Of a stretch of DNA of 64,000 bases, positions 26,057 to 34,106 are shown piece by piece. The translations under genes were made by a program, and so were the position numbers. Position 1 is the stretch's first letter, and each line of letters starts with the position of its first letter. The notes beneath the pieces are model-generated. The model saw only the letters and a program-made list of their open reading frames with translations. It was not told the origin of the DNA and did not search any database. Source of the stretch: Chryseobacterium vaccae (GTDB lineage Bacteria; Bacteroidota; Bacteroidia; Flavobacteriales; Weeksellaceae); the NCBI RefSeq assembly GCF_009602705.1, contig NZ_VSWH01000001.1, forward strand, positions 1,550,001-1,614,000. Direction: 5' to 3'.

Positions 26057-26377
26057 TTAGTCCATTGAAACAATAAAGCCCTTTTTCTGTAATCTGTGGA
26101 TTACTAAGCTTTGCCACATTTGGCAGTTCTCTAATGAACTTTGATCTGATGTTATGAGATCATATCCCGTAATATTTCCATCACCATCGTAATAGGTTAC
26201 ACTAACTCCACAAAGCTGGAAAGGAACAGCATTAGAATCTTCTTTTTTGGTTTCTTCTGAAATTTTCACTTCATACGTTTTCACGTTTGTTAACCCTGTT
26301 GGAACTTTCACATCGGCTGTTTTCGCATTTGCTAACCCAGCAACTCCGAAAGCTGCTAATAAAATAACTTTTTTCAT
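26057..26377 (-). CDS. Small secreted protein (106 aa), unknown
   Basis: It has a clean signal peptide (MKKVILLAAFGVAGLANA) and a mature part of about 88 residues with two Cys residues (PFQLCGVSVTYY and LENCQMWQ) that could form a disulfide. It is followed 48 bases later by the GLPGLI gene on the same strand and may share its transcript. No family is recognised; similar short secreted proteins are frequent in Chryseobacterium. Confidence 0.65.
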   Translation of the reverse strand: MKKVILLAAFGVAGLANAKTADVKVPTGLTNVKTYEVKISEETKKEDSNAVPFQLCGVSVTYYDGDGNITGYDLITSDQSSLENCQMWQSLVIHRLQKKGFIVSMD

Positions 26378-26804
26378 TTTTTTGATTTTTTAAATTATTA
26401 ATTTCTGTGATTGCAATCTTGAACAAGTATAAGAACTTTTTTTATATCACAATTAAGGGAAACTATAATTACTAAAACTTTTTTAGTTTATATAAAATCA
26501 ATAACATAAAATATTTTTTTCTTTAGTTATTTTTTTTAAATACCTTAAAAACGTATAAATTATTAATCAAGAAAATTACCATTTCCGTGATTATTTTCTA
26601 TCTTTTCTAACCAAAATCAATTCATATGACTATATAATCAATAAAGTTTTTTTCCAGGATCCTTGAGTTTAAATCTTCTCTAAAGTTTGATTCTTTGTAT
26701 AGGGTTCTATATCCGAGACGATTGATTGAACCGTCAGTATTCATATCGATTTTTTAATTTCTTTAAAGAAAATACGGTAAAAGAAAAATTGGATATGGTT
26801 CAAA
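26378..26804. other. AT-rich intergenic stretch with a doubtful 40-codon frame
   Basis: Most of this stretch is AT-rich with nothing recognisable. On the minus strand an open frame at 26622-26744 encodes a 40-residue peptide beginning MNTDGSINRLGYRTLYKESN. It has reasonable codon composition but no recognisable family, so it could be a gene remnant or chance. Confidence 0.25.
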
Positions 26805-26836
26805 AAAAGAACCGATACTCAAGCACCGGTTCTTTT
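26805..26836 (-). terminator. Terminator after the DHA2-type MFS gene
   Basis: AAAAGAACCG (26805-26814) pairs with CGGTTCTTTT (26827-26836). Read on the minus strand the stem ends in a run of seven T residues. Confidence 0.75.
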
Positions 26837-26862
26837 ATTATATAGTTTGTGTGTTTTTAAGA

Positions 26863-28251
26863 TTATGAAACTGCAACGGCAGTCTGCCTTACTTTTAAGC
26901 TTCTGAATATAAAGTACAACAACATTCCCAATGCCAAAACTGCATAACCAATCAGAATCATCAGGCTCAGATCTCCTACTGCATATTTTGATGGAAAGAT
27001 CTGGCTCATCAGAGTCATGAATGAAAGTCCGATTCCTGCGCCCAGGAAGTAGCTTGTAGAACTTAAACTTGAAGCTACCCCGTAATGAGAAGGTTCAACA
27101 TCCTGAATTCCCATCACCGAAAGGGCGGTAAAGCAGAAGGTCATTCCTATTCCGGAAATACAGGCGGCTCCCAATAATACTACAGCCAGAGGATGTCCAA
27201 TATAGACAGACAACAATAAAGATAAAGCTCCAAACAGCATAAAACTCCATCCGAAAACTCCCATTTGGGAAGAGCTCAGTCTTTTGGATACATGAGGCAG
27301 TACAAATTTTGCTGCCAGTGCTGACATAATGCTGAATGGAACCAGCATTAACCCCGCAGATGCTGCACTATGTCCCATATCTTTCTGAAGCATCAGGGAA
27401 ATAAGGAATAAAAATCCGATAAAAAAGGCCCCTAAAGTAAAGAATACTGCATTGGAGACAACAAGCGATCTATGTCTGAACAGTTTCAGATCGATCAGCG
27501 GCTGGGAGACAGATTTCAGTCTTCTATAAACTGTTATCAAAAGCAGAACTGACAACACCAGTGAACCCACAATCAGCAAAGGCTGTTCCTGAATGTGAAT
27601 CAATTCATGAGTTCCGTAGGTAAGGCTTAACAGTCCCAGTACAAGCAGGATTCCTGAAACAAGATCCGTTTTCTGTGTCGTTTCATTTTTCTCATCTAAT
27701 GGCAGATAACGATAGGCAAAGATCAAAGTGATCAGAAGAATAGGAACATTAATCAGGAAAACCCAATGCCAGCTCATGTAGGTACTGATGATTCCACCAA
27801 CGGAAAGCCCGCTTCCGGAACCAATGGCGGCAAATGAACTGAAAATACCAATTGCCCGGTTACGTTCCTGTTCTCCTCTGAAGGTGTTGGTTACAATAGA
27901 TAAAGCAGAAGGCATGACCAATGCCGCTCCCAATCCCTGCAGGGCACGGAATACCGCTAATGCTTCAAAGCTCTGAGAAAGCCCCGCTCCTAATGAAGTC
28001 AGCATAAAGATGAGTGCTCCGATCAGAAATATTTTCCGACGCCCTATCTGGTCTGAAAGCTTACCTCCAATGATCAGAAATCCACCGAAAAATAATACAT
28101 ATAGCGTCTGCAGCCATTGTACTGTGGCCGCTCCGATGCCGAACTGCTCCTGGATAGAAGGAATGGTTAAATTAATAATAGCAATATCCAAAGCTTCTAC
28201 AAAAGTCCCCACCGATGCAATAATTAATATTAAATTCTTCCTTGTATCCAT
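26863..28251 (-). CDS. MFS drug/metabolite exporter (DHA2, EmrB/QacA type)
   Basis: A 462-residue inner-membrane protein with about 14 hydrophobic segments. Motif A-like text is GGKLSDQIGRRKIFLIG; the DHA2 start is IIASVGTFVEALDIAIINLTIPSIQ; motif C-like text is GSGSGLSVGGIISTYMSWHWVFLINVP. Such pumps expel drugs or metabolites by proton antiport. It is divergently transcribed from an Lrp/AsnC gene with 142 bases between, so that regulator probably controls it, possibly for export of an amino acid. No adaptor protein is adjacent. Confidence 0.9.
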   Translation of the reverse strand: MDTRKNLILIIASVGTFVEALDIAIINLTIPSIQEQFGIGAATVQWLQTLYVLFFGGFLIIGGKLSDQIGRRKIFLIGALIFMLTSLGAGLSQSFEALAVFRALQGLGAALVMPSALSIVTNTFRGEQERNRAIGIFSSFAAIGSGSGLSVGGIISTYMSWHWVFLINVPILLITLIFAYRYLPLDEKNETTQKTDLVSGILLVLGLLSLTYGTHELIHIQEQPLLIVGSLVLSVLLLITVYRRLKSVSQPLIDLKLFRHRSLVVSNAVFFTLGAFFIGFLFLISLMLQKDMGHSAASAGLMLVPFSIMSALAAKFVLPHVSKRLSSSQMGVFGWSFMLFGALSLLLSVYIGHPLAVVLLGAACISGIGMTFCFTALSVMGIQDVEPSHYGVASSLSSTSYFLGAGIGLSFMTLMSQIFPSKYAVGDLSLMILIGYAVLALGMLLYFIFRSLKVRQTAVAVS

Positions 28252-28267
28252 ATATTCAAATTTCCTG

Positions 28268-28275
28268 CAAAATTA
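28268..28275 (-). promoter_or_regulatory. -7 box of the MFS exporter gene
   Basis: The minus strand reads TAATTTTG, an exact TAnnTTTG, 17 bases from the ATG at 28251. Two direct repeats (AACGTATATAAAAATTA near 28287 and AACGTATATATAAAAATAAA near 28325) lie upstream and could bind the divergent Lrp protein. Confidence 0.45.
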
Positions 28276-28307
28276 AAATTAACAGAACGTATATAAAAAT
28301 TATATAG

Positions 28308-28315
28308 TAAATTTG
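28308..28315 (+). promoter_or_regulatory. -7 box of the Lrp/AsnC gene
   Basis: TAAATTTG matches TAnnTTTG exactly and lies between the two AACGTATATA repeats, so both divergent promoters could be controlled from the same sites. Confidence 0.45.
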
Positions 28316-28393
28316 GAACAATATAACGTATATATAAAAATAAAAAGAACAATTGTACTTTAACAATCAACTATTCACTTAAAAACAGAACAA

Positions 28394-28864
28394 ATGACTA
28401 CAGACTCATACACTCCTGACGAAAAAGATCTTTTTATTCTTCGTCTGCTGCAAAAAGATGCTAAAATGAGCGTGCGTGATATCTCTGCAAGAATCAACCT
28501 GAGTCCTACTCCAACTCATGAGCGGATTAAACGAATGGAAAAAACAGGGATTATTAAAGAATACACCGCTGTTCTTGACCGAAAAAAAGTAAATAAAGGC
28601 ATGATGGTGATCTGCATGATTGCTTTGAATGTTCATAACAAAAAAACCGCAGGAAAGTTTATTGAGGAAGTCGGAAAACTGAAAGAAGTGGTTGAGTTTT
28701 ATAATATCAGCGGTGATTTTGATTTCATGCTGAAGATCCTGGCTCCCAATATGGATGAGTTCCACGAATTTTTCATCAACAAGCTTTCAGAGATTGAAGG
28801 CATCGGGCAAACCAAGAGTATTTTTGTTATGAACAGCATTAAAGAAAGTGTACAGATTATCTAG
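28394..28864 (+). CDS. Lrp/AsnC-family transcriptional regulator
   Basis: A 156-residue regulator. The N-terminal helix-turn-helix reads LFILRLLQKDAKMSVRDISARINLSPTPTHERIKRMEKTGIIKEY, the classical AsnC DNA-binding unit. The C-terminal RAM domain reads VVEFYNISGDFDFMLKILAP then IEGIGQTKSIFVMNSIKES, the fold that binds amino-acid effectors. It is divergent from the MFS exporter, which is the probable target. Confidence 0.92.
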   Translation: MTTDSYTPDEKDLFILRLLQKDAKMSVRDISARINLSPTPTHERIKRMEKTGIIKEYTAVLDRKKVNKGMMVICMIALNVHNKKTAGKFIEEVGKLKEVVEFYNISGDFDFMLKILAPNMDEFHEFFINKLSEIEGIGQTKSIFVMNSIKESVQII

Positions 28865-28987
28865 AAACGGTACACAATATTGAATAAGGCAATGATATAC
28901 TTTAATGTACAAGACTCTATTCTTAAACAAAGTATTAAATTTTATTACTTATAGGTGGTAAACTGAATGATGAATCGGAGAGTAATC

Positions 28988-29030
28988 TTTAAGAATTTTT
29001 ACTATTGGTACATTAAAGTACATGATTACC
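28988..29030 (+). repeat. Direct repeat copy 1 near the secreted 'VGINT' gene
   Basis: The sequence TTTAAGAATTTTTA then TATTGGTACATTAAAGTACAT is repeated with few changes at 30381-30422. The inner part GTACATTAAAGTA (29008-29020) also has an inverted copy at 28898-28910. The two direct copies bracket the 29123-30100 gene and the decayed HTH fragment. Confidence 0.5.
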
Positions 29031-29122
29031 TAAATATATTAACCTTGCGTTGTGTATTACTGCTATAACAGAACCATTTCTCCTGGTATGTATTATGTAT
29101 TTTTAGAAATAGGTTTTGGCAA

Positions 29123-30100
29123 TTAATTTAAGCGTTGCGCCGTAAAGTAAAAATAATAGTTAGCAGCATCTCTCGTTGCATGCCAAGTACAATTGTACCA
29201 TTGTCCATCAGGAAAGGTTAACATTACATTAATATATTCGGCTCCATCATTCTCAGTAGTCAGTAAATCATCATCTCCGTCAATATAATTACTATAATAA
29301 TTTCCTAAAACATTATTGTTTACACCATAAATATTTGCATTGTTTGTGGATAGAGCAGAAATGTTATATGTAATAGTTCCAGCAGTAGTATTGAAAAATC
29401 TAGGAGATACATCTACTCCATTATAATTTACTCTCATAAAATCCATCCTTAGCCCATTAATTATAATAAACTTTGCCTTTTCAATTGCACTGGAAAGTTC
29501 ATAAGCCGACTGTCTATTCGTTGTAGCAGTTTGATTTACAGCTTTCCCTGTCATTATATTTCTTATTCCCCCATTAGTCGTAAATGATGTTGCTGGAACA
29601 ACTGCCCTAAACGATTTAATGGCGCCTACCACAAAAGTAGTGTCATTAGTAACACTGGTTTGTTGAAAAACATCCCATAAAGCATTTGAAACGTTATTAT
29701 TTGAATTTTTAATCACCATTACCGACTCTCCTGATTTAAGAATAATACTATTCGGGCTTGAGGTTGGTCCATTTTGTAACATCTGTGTTCCATTTCCCTT
29801 AATAGTTACTTCAAAAGAAGAAGTATTTTTAATATGATATACTCTTCCATAAAAAGAGTCCTTCACTACATCTGCTACTATAGCATCGGGAAGAGTAACT
29901 GTAATAGCAGATGAAGCCCCAAATACATTTACAAATTGATCGGTAATAGTTAAGTTAGTACTAACAGCTATCGATTTGTAGCTTCCCGCATATGACCCAT
30001 TTACAGTCAGGGTACTCTTCGGATACTGTGTATTAATCCCAACTTGAGAATATATGATAGAAGAAATAAGAATAATTCCTAATCTAATAATTTTTTTCAT
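29123..30100 (-). CDS. Secreted 'VGINT' flavobacterial protein, unknown
   Basis: A 325-residue protein with a signal peptide (MKKIIRLGIILISSIIYSQ) followed at once by VGINTQYPKSTLTVNG. That motif is typical of the N-terminus of many secreted or tail-fibre-like flavobacterial structural proteins ('VGIGTxxPxxxLxV'). The rest is rich in Asn, Thr and Ser with beta-strand character (ITVTLPDAIVADVV, IKGNGTQMLQNG, MLTFPDGQWYNCTWHA), fitting a surface-exposed, possibly adhesive protein. Its promoter (TAATTTTG, minus strand, 30133-30126) lies just upstream. Function unknown. Confidence 0.6.
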   Translation of the reverse strand: MKKIIRLGIILISSIIYSQVGINTQYPKSTLTVNGSYAGSYKSIAVSTNLTITDQFVNVFGASSAITVTLPDAIVADVVKDSFYGRVYHIKNTSSFEVTIKGNGTQMLQNGPTSSPNSIILKSGESVMVIKNSNNNVSNALWDVFQQTSVTNDTTFVVGAIKSFRAVVPATSFTTNGGIRNIMTGKAVNQTATTNRQSAYELSSAIEKAKFIIINGLRMDFMRVNYNGVDVSPRFFNTTAGTITYNISALSTNNANIYGVNNNVLGNYYSNYIDGDDDLLTTENDGAEYINVMLTFPDGQWYNCTWHATRDAANYYFYFTAQRLN

Positions 30101-30125
30101 CTTGTTTCTATATTTATTTAATTAA

Positions 30126-30133
30126 CAAAATTA
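30126..30133 (-). promoter_or_regulatory. -7 box of the 'VGINT' protein gene
   Basis: The minus strand reads TAATTTTG. A minus-strand TTTG at 30152-30149 lies 15 bases further upstream. Confidence 0.4.
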
Positions 30134-30179
30134 CTGAGTTTCAATATTCAAAAAAATGACATATATCTGTCATTTTTCA

Positions 30180-30311
30180 TTAATTTTATTCATTAGACTT
30201 AAGAAAAATACCTCTGAAGTAGCATCCGCACTTTTCATTTCTTATCATACAGTAGAAAACCATAAGCGTAACCTGAGACAAAAACCAATACAAAGACATC
30301 CTCAGAATTGA
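30180..30311 (+). pseudogene. Fragment of a LuxR-type helix-turn-helix domain
   Basis: The plus strand encodes RLKKNTSEVASALFISYHT followed by VENHKRNLRQK. This is the recognition-helix half of a GerE/LuxR domain (compare 'AEKLFISYHTVENHKRNL' in intact proteins). No start codon or upstream domain is present, and the frame ends shortly after the helix. It lies between the 'VGINT' gene and the GTPase cassette and is a decayed regulator. Confidence 0.65.
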
Positions 30312-30380
30312 TTGTCCATACTATGACACATAGTCTGCTGCTTTTCTAAAGCAAGGGATCAATTAATAAATCAGGCAATA

Positions 30381-30422
30381 TTTAAGAATTTTTATTATTG
30401 TACATTAAAATATATTAGCACC
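30381..30422 (+). repeat. Direct repeat copy 2
   Basis: TTTAAGAATTTTTATTATTG then TACATTAAAATATATTAGCA matches 28988-29030 closely. It directly abuts the end of the 30422-32011 gene. Confidence 0.5.
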
Positions 30423-32011
30423 TAAAATTTACTATAATTGGGCACTTTCTTCAAAGTATCTACCCAAATCGTATCCGGTCCTTTGATGGAAAAACTGGCT
30501 GGATTGATATGATAAAGCTTTTCTTTATAATCCTTTTTCTGATGCCTGTAATAGTCTTTGATGGTAGAAGGATTAAGTTCATAGATCGCATTGACGAGAC
30601 TGTCAATTTTTGTTCCGGACTTCACTTTTTTAGAAATGAGAATCCGGTCATTGTCATTCAGTTCAGAATTGGGCAGTGGATTCAGATTTTCTTCTGCTCT
30701 GACCATTGTATTATCTGGCTGAACAGTAGGTACCGTTTCAACATTCTCTGAATTTTCAGAAACGGAAGCCTCGGTATAAGGGATTTCTATCTTATGCCCT
30801 TTACTAAAAAAAAGAAAATAGGAAAGGTAAGATCCGGCTAAAAGAAACAGCAATACAAAAGTCATTATTTTATAGATCATGGATCTGGACTTTGAGTTTT
30901 CTTCTCTGCTTCGGCCGGTATTAAACTCTGCAAGACTGTTTCCGGAAAAAGAATTCGGTTTTAAAGTTCCCGGTCTTGCCGGACCAGAAGATGATACCGT
31001 ATCAAGAGAAGGTATATTTTTATTCTGAATGACTACAGAACCCAGTGCTTTCTTATTTTCCTGATATTGTTTTCTGACTATCTCTGTCTTTCCTCCAGAT
31101 TTTAAGTTATTCACCAGCTCATCTAACTTTTTTGAATACTGATCATATTCCTGACTGATCACCCGGACACTGTCTCTCGATGCCTGAATCTTTTTTTCGT
31201 TGTCCTGATGGCGCTGTACATTTCGTTCAATCTGTTGACTGGCTTCGTTGATAACTTTCTGTTTTTCATCTTTCAGACTTTCTTTTTCAGTTTCCAGTTC
31301 ACGGATCATATTCTGAACTGATCTTTCTTTTTCTTTCTGAAGGAGCTGAATTTCATTTTCAAAGCCGTCTGCGTTCACTATTTTAAAAATCCCTTTCTGT
31401 TGTACAAATTCAGCGATCTCACTGCTTTGGGTAAAGTAGATGGCATCATACATATTGAGCAGCTGGACTGCTTTTGTCAGCTTTTCTTTCAATTCTGCCG
31501 GATCTGTGATACAGTATACCACCAGATAAGTTTCACTGAATCTGGTAAAATCCACCTCATCAATATCCTGCAGATGAAATCCTAATTTATCAAAGTCTTT
31601 AGGCTTCTGTACAGTAAACTGATCAGAATGACCAACTGAAATGACTTCTTCCGTCACATTATTTTTTTCCAGATTTTCATGAAACTCATTCAGGATTTCG
31701 ATTACGAGGCCTTCTGAGGCCGATTTACCGGAAAACAACAAACCTGATCCGATAAAAGTTCCGCCTCGGTTTGAATTCTGCTCTTTAGCAAATGTATACA
31801 GACAATAAGAAATGAAGCTTGAACCTCCGGCATAGTCTTTCCGTAAAGCATAAATACGGCTGTCAGGAAATAGCTTAATCGCATTTGTTTTCAGATCAAA
31901 TGTCCGGATTTCTTTCGCTATTGCCGCATTCCCTCCTAACACAAAAGACTGCCTGAATCCATTCGGGTTTCCAAAAGTACCGAATGCTATGAAAAAATAA
32001 CTCCCATCCAT
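30422..32011 (-). CDS. GTPase-cassette protein: N-terminal domain, coiled coil, TM
   Basis: A 529-residue protein. The N-terminal domain (about 1-200) begins FFIAFGTFGNPNGFRQSFVLG and has GGTFIGSGLLFSGKSASEGLV. A long charged coiled coil follows (about 215-300, many E/K/Q heptads such as REQQ-type LQKEKERSVQNMIRELETEK). A single membrane helix (YKIMTFVLLFLLAGSYLSYF, about 375-395) precedes a C-terminal tail of about 130 residues. Its start overlaps the stop of the P-loop GTPase gene by 1 base, so the two are coupled. The N-terminal text reminds me of GAP1-type 'GTPase-associated' proteins in conflict systems, but this is from memory and unproven. Confidence 0.6.
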   Translation of the reverse strand: MDGSYFFIAFGTFGNPNGFRQSFVLGGNAAIAKEIRTFDLKTNAIKLFPDSRIYALRKDYAGGSSFISYCLYTFAKEQNSNRGGTFIGSGLLFSGKSASEGLVIEILNEFHENLEKNNVTEEVISVGHSDQFTVQKPKDFDKLGFHLQDIDEVDFTRFSETYLVVYCITDPAELKEKLTKAVQLLNMYDAIYFTQSSEIAEFVQQKGIFKIVNADGFENEIQLLQKEKERSVQNMIRELETEKESLKDEKQKVINEASQQIERNVQRHQDNEKKIQASRDSVRVISQEYDQYSKKLDELVNNLKSGGKTEIVRKQYQENKKALGSVVIQNKNIPSLDTVSSSGPARPGTLKPNSFSGNSLAEFNTGRSREENSKSRSMIYKIMTFVLLFLLAGSYLSYFLFFSKGHKIEIPYTEASVSENSENVETVPTVQPDNTMVRAEENLNPLPNSELNDNDRILISKKVKSGTKIDSLVNAIYELNPSTIKDYYRHQKKDYKEKLYHINPASFSIKGPDTIWVDTLKKVPNYSKF

Positions 32012-32949
32012 CAGTTTGTAAAACTAAATTTTATACGCTCCCAAAATGTCCCTTCATAATCCAGATCATATCCGGTAATGCTTCTGTACAGCCATTTGGA
32101 GAGAACACCCGCTGTAGACAGATTAAGCAGGCTGATCCTTTCCCGCCCTGTGGTATTCTGAACGCTTCCTACCGTATAATAGGTTTTGCTCAGTCCATAG
32201 GTATCAATTCTCTGTGATGTCATCGGCAGACGTTCTATAATAAAATCATCAAGTTCTCCGGCATTTTCCACGTCCATTCTTCCAGACTTATCCCACTTGG
32301 AAATAACAAGAATGGCATTGACCGATTTCAGGTTTTTCCCTTTCCTTTCCAGCTCATCCAGAAACTCGTTAATCAGGGCATCATCTTTATGAGCCGACTC
32401 ATAGCTTGTTACGATGATAAACGTGAGTGGAATATTGGCATTCAGAAATGATTCTATGCTGCTGTGATAGCTCCCTCCTCTTCTGATATCTTTATGGTTT
32501 TCACCGGATGTTTCCAGAAAAGTAAGATTAATGGGAACTACTTTCTTTGATTTATTGTTAGGTTCAAAAACAAGATCCAGCCGTGTAACCTGATCTTTTG
32601 TTGTTCTTTCCGGTAAAATACCTTGTCTGATGTTTTCAAAAAAGTCAGACAGTAACACATTGGCTTCCTTTGTATTGGGTGTTCCCAATTTAGGGCGTAC
32701 TACTCCGGCGTGGGCTCTGAAATAATACAACATGGTGGATAGGATCACAGATTTTCCCGACTCTGCCGTTCCGAAGAAGAAAACAAAGTTGCTGTCCTTA
32801 TTTTTAATATCATCCGAAATGGTTCTGGCAATAGGAATAAAGTCTTCCTGAATGTCATTATTATTTTCAAATGAAAGGGGTTTTAAAGGCTGGCTTATGT
32901 CATTGTCAAAAGACAACGGTTTCAGATTATTATTGTTGTTATTTTCCAT
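32011..32949 (-). CDS. P-loop GTPase-like protein of a membrane cassette
   Basis: A 312-residue P-loop NTPase. Walker A is GTAESGKS (60-67), the switch-like ETSGE is at 146-150 (in place of DxxG), and SKWDK (217-221) occupies the place of the G4 guanine-specificity motif (N/TKxD), so GTP is the likely nucleotide. The first 30 residues contain a short duplication (LKPLSFDND, LKPLSFENN) after a run of Asn. The gene sits 3 bases after the membrane protein gene and overlaps the next gene by 1 base. TRAFAC-like GTPases in three-gene sets with membrane and coiled-coil partners are known from bacterial conflict systems; membership is inferred. Confidence 0.7.
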   Translation of the reverse strand: MENNNNNNLKPLSFDNDISQPLKPLSFENNNDIQEDFIPIARTISDDIKNKDSNFVFFFGTAESGKSVILSTMLYYFRAHAGVVRPKLGTPNTKEANVLLSDFFENIRQGILPERTTKDQVTRLDLVFEPNNKSKKVVPINLTFLETSGENHKDIRRGGSYHSSIESFLNANIPLTFIIVTSYESAHKDDALINEFLDELERKGKNLKSVNAILVISKWDKSGRMDVENAGELDDFIIERLPMTSQRIDTYGLSKTYYTVGSVQNTTGRERISLLNLSTAGVLSKWLYRSITGYDLDYEGTFWERIKFSFTN

Positions 32950-32952
32950 GGT

Positions 32953-33978
32953 TTAGCTGTTAGGAATTAAAGTATTACCGCTTCTTTTATTTCTGAAGAC
33001 ACTTCCGCCGCTGTTTCTTCCGTTGTCAGGACTTGTTACCAGCAAAATGATAATGACAATTACAAAATCAAGTAAAATACATCCTGCCAGTACAACAAAC
33101 TGGTACATTCCGAAATTCTTCACGGCGTGTTCAAAAGCAAATCCTATCTTTCCGACTTCCTGAGTTTGTGAAACTGCCGGTTCAAAATGCATTTTTTCTG
33201 CTCCCAAAACGTTCTGGGCACGGCTTCCGAGCTTGTTATATTCTGCCAGTGACTCATCAATCAATCCTTGCGACAGAAGGTCTTTATCTTTTTTGGACAA
33301 CAGTAAGAGTTCCTGTATATTTTTGCTCCATTTCGAGGCTGCATTGTTGATGTCTGTTTTTAAAGTTCTTTCTTCGGGAGACAAATCTGAGATGATATTA
33401 TCAATCTGCCGTCCCATTCTTTCTGCCAGATCTGCGTAATCATTTCCTACGGGTGTCAGAAGATCAACTTTTTGCCCGGTAAGCTTTTCTATGTCGTTGA
33501 TGAGAGCCTGAGCTCGGGTTCCGATACCTTTGTTACCCGGATCTTTGATCTGTTCCATCAGCTGTTTTTTCTTGATCTCGATATTCTGTGTGGTTGCCTT
33601 GTTGTATTTGTAGCTTAACCTTGATTCTACGTCACTTTCCAAAGCGGTATAGAGTTTATTAATTTCCCGCAGTTCATTGGTGTAAATATCTGTTTTCATA
33701 AACCGGGTGTAGAGCGCGTTAAAGTTGGCAATAAAGCAGAATGATGCTATAAAAATATAGATCCCGACCAGACTTCCGGTAGGTTTTCCTTCGAGTTTGG
33801 CGTTTCTGAGCATCCAGCACAGAAAAAGAAGCAGCAGAGACAAAACGAGAGCAATAATAAACGAGGCGGGGCCAAAGATCTGCTGTAATCCAAGCCAGGT
33901 CTGATAAAAGCTTACGCTGATGAGAAGCAGTGCAAGAATCCCCAGAAAGAGATCCGCAGGTGTGGTTTTTTTATTCAT
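32953..33978 (-). CDS. Multi-pass membrane protein with cytoplasmic coiled-coil region
   Basis: A 341-residue protein. Three hydrophobic helices lie near the N-terminus (DLFLGILALLLISVSFYQ, ASFIIALVLSLLLLFLCWML, LVGIYIFIASFCFIANF), followed by about 190 residues of helical, charged sequence and a fourth helix near the end (FVVLAGCILLDFVIVIIILL). It is the first gene of a three-gene set with the GTPase and the coiled-coil protein. A terminator (34045-34073) separates the set from the DUF262 genes, so it has its own promoter, not identified. It could anchor or gate the GTPase complex at the membrane. Family not recognised. Confidence 0.6.
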   Translation of the reverse strand: MNKKTTPADLFLGILALLLISVSFYQTWLGLQQIFGPASFIIALVLSLLLLFLCWMLRNAKLEGKPTGSLVGIYIFIASFCFIANFNALYTRFMKTDIYTNELREINKLYTALESDVESRLSYKYNKATTQNIEIKKKQLMEQIKDPGNKGIGTRAQALINDIEKLTGQKVDLLTPVGNDYADLAERMGRQIDNIISDLSPEERTLKTDINNAASKWSKNIQELLLLSKKDKDLLSQGLIDESLAEYNKLGSRAQNVLGAEKMHFEPAVSQTQEVGKIGFAFEHAVKNFGMYQFVVLAGCILLDFVIVIIILLVTSPDNGRNSGGSVFRNKRSGNTLIPNS

Positions 33979-34044
33979 AATTATTGAGTTGTTGTTTTCA
34001 GATTTTTACAAAGTTTTATAATGCCCGAAACTACAAACAAGCTC

Positions 34045-34073
34045 AAAAAAAAAATTACGGCTTCCCGTAATTT
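34045..34073 (-). terminator. Terminator of the DUF262 operon
   Basis: AAATTACGG (34052-34060) and CCGTAATTT (34065-34073) form a perfect 9-bp stem with a 4-base loop. On the minus strand it runs into about nine T residues. Confidence 0.8.
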
Positions 34074-34106
34074 AGTGTATTTATTCTCCGAATACAGAAT
34101 CCTGTT

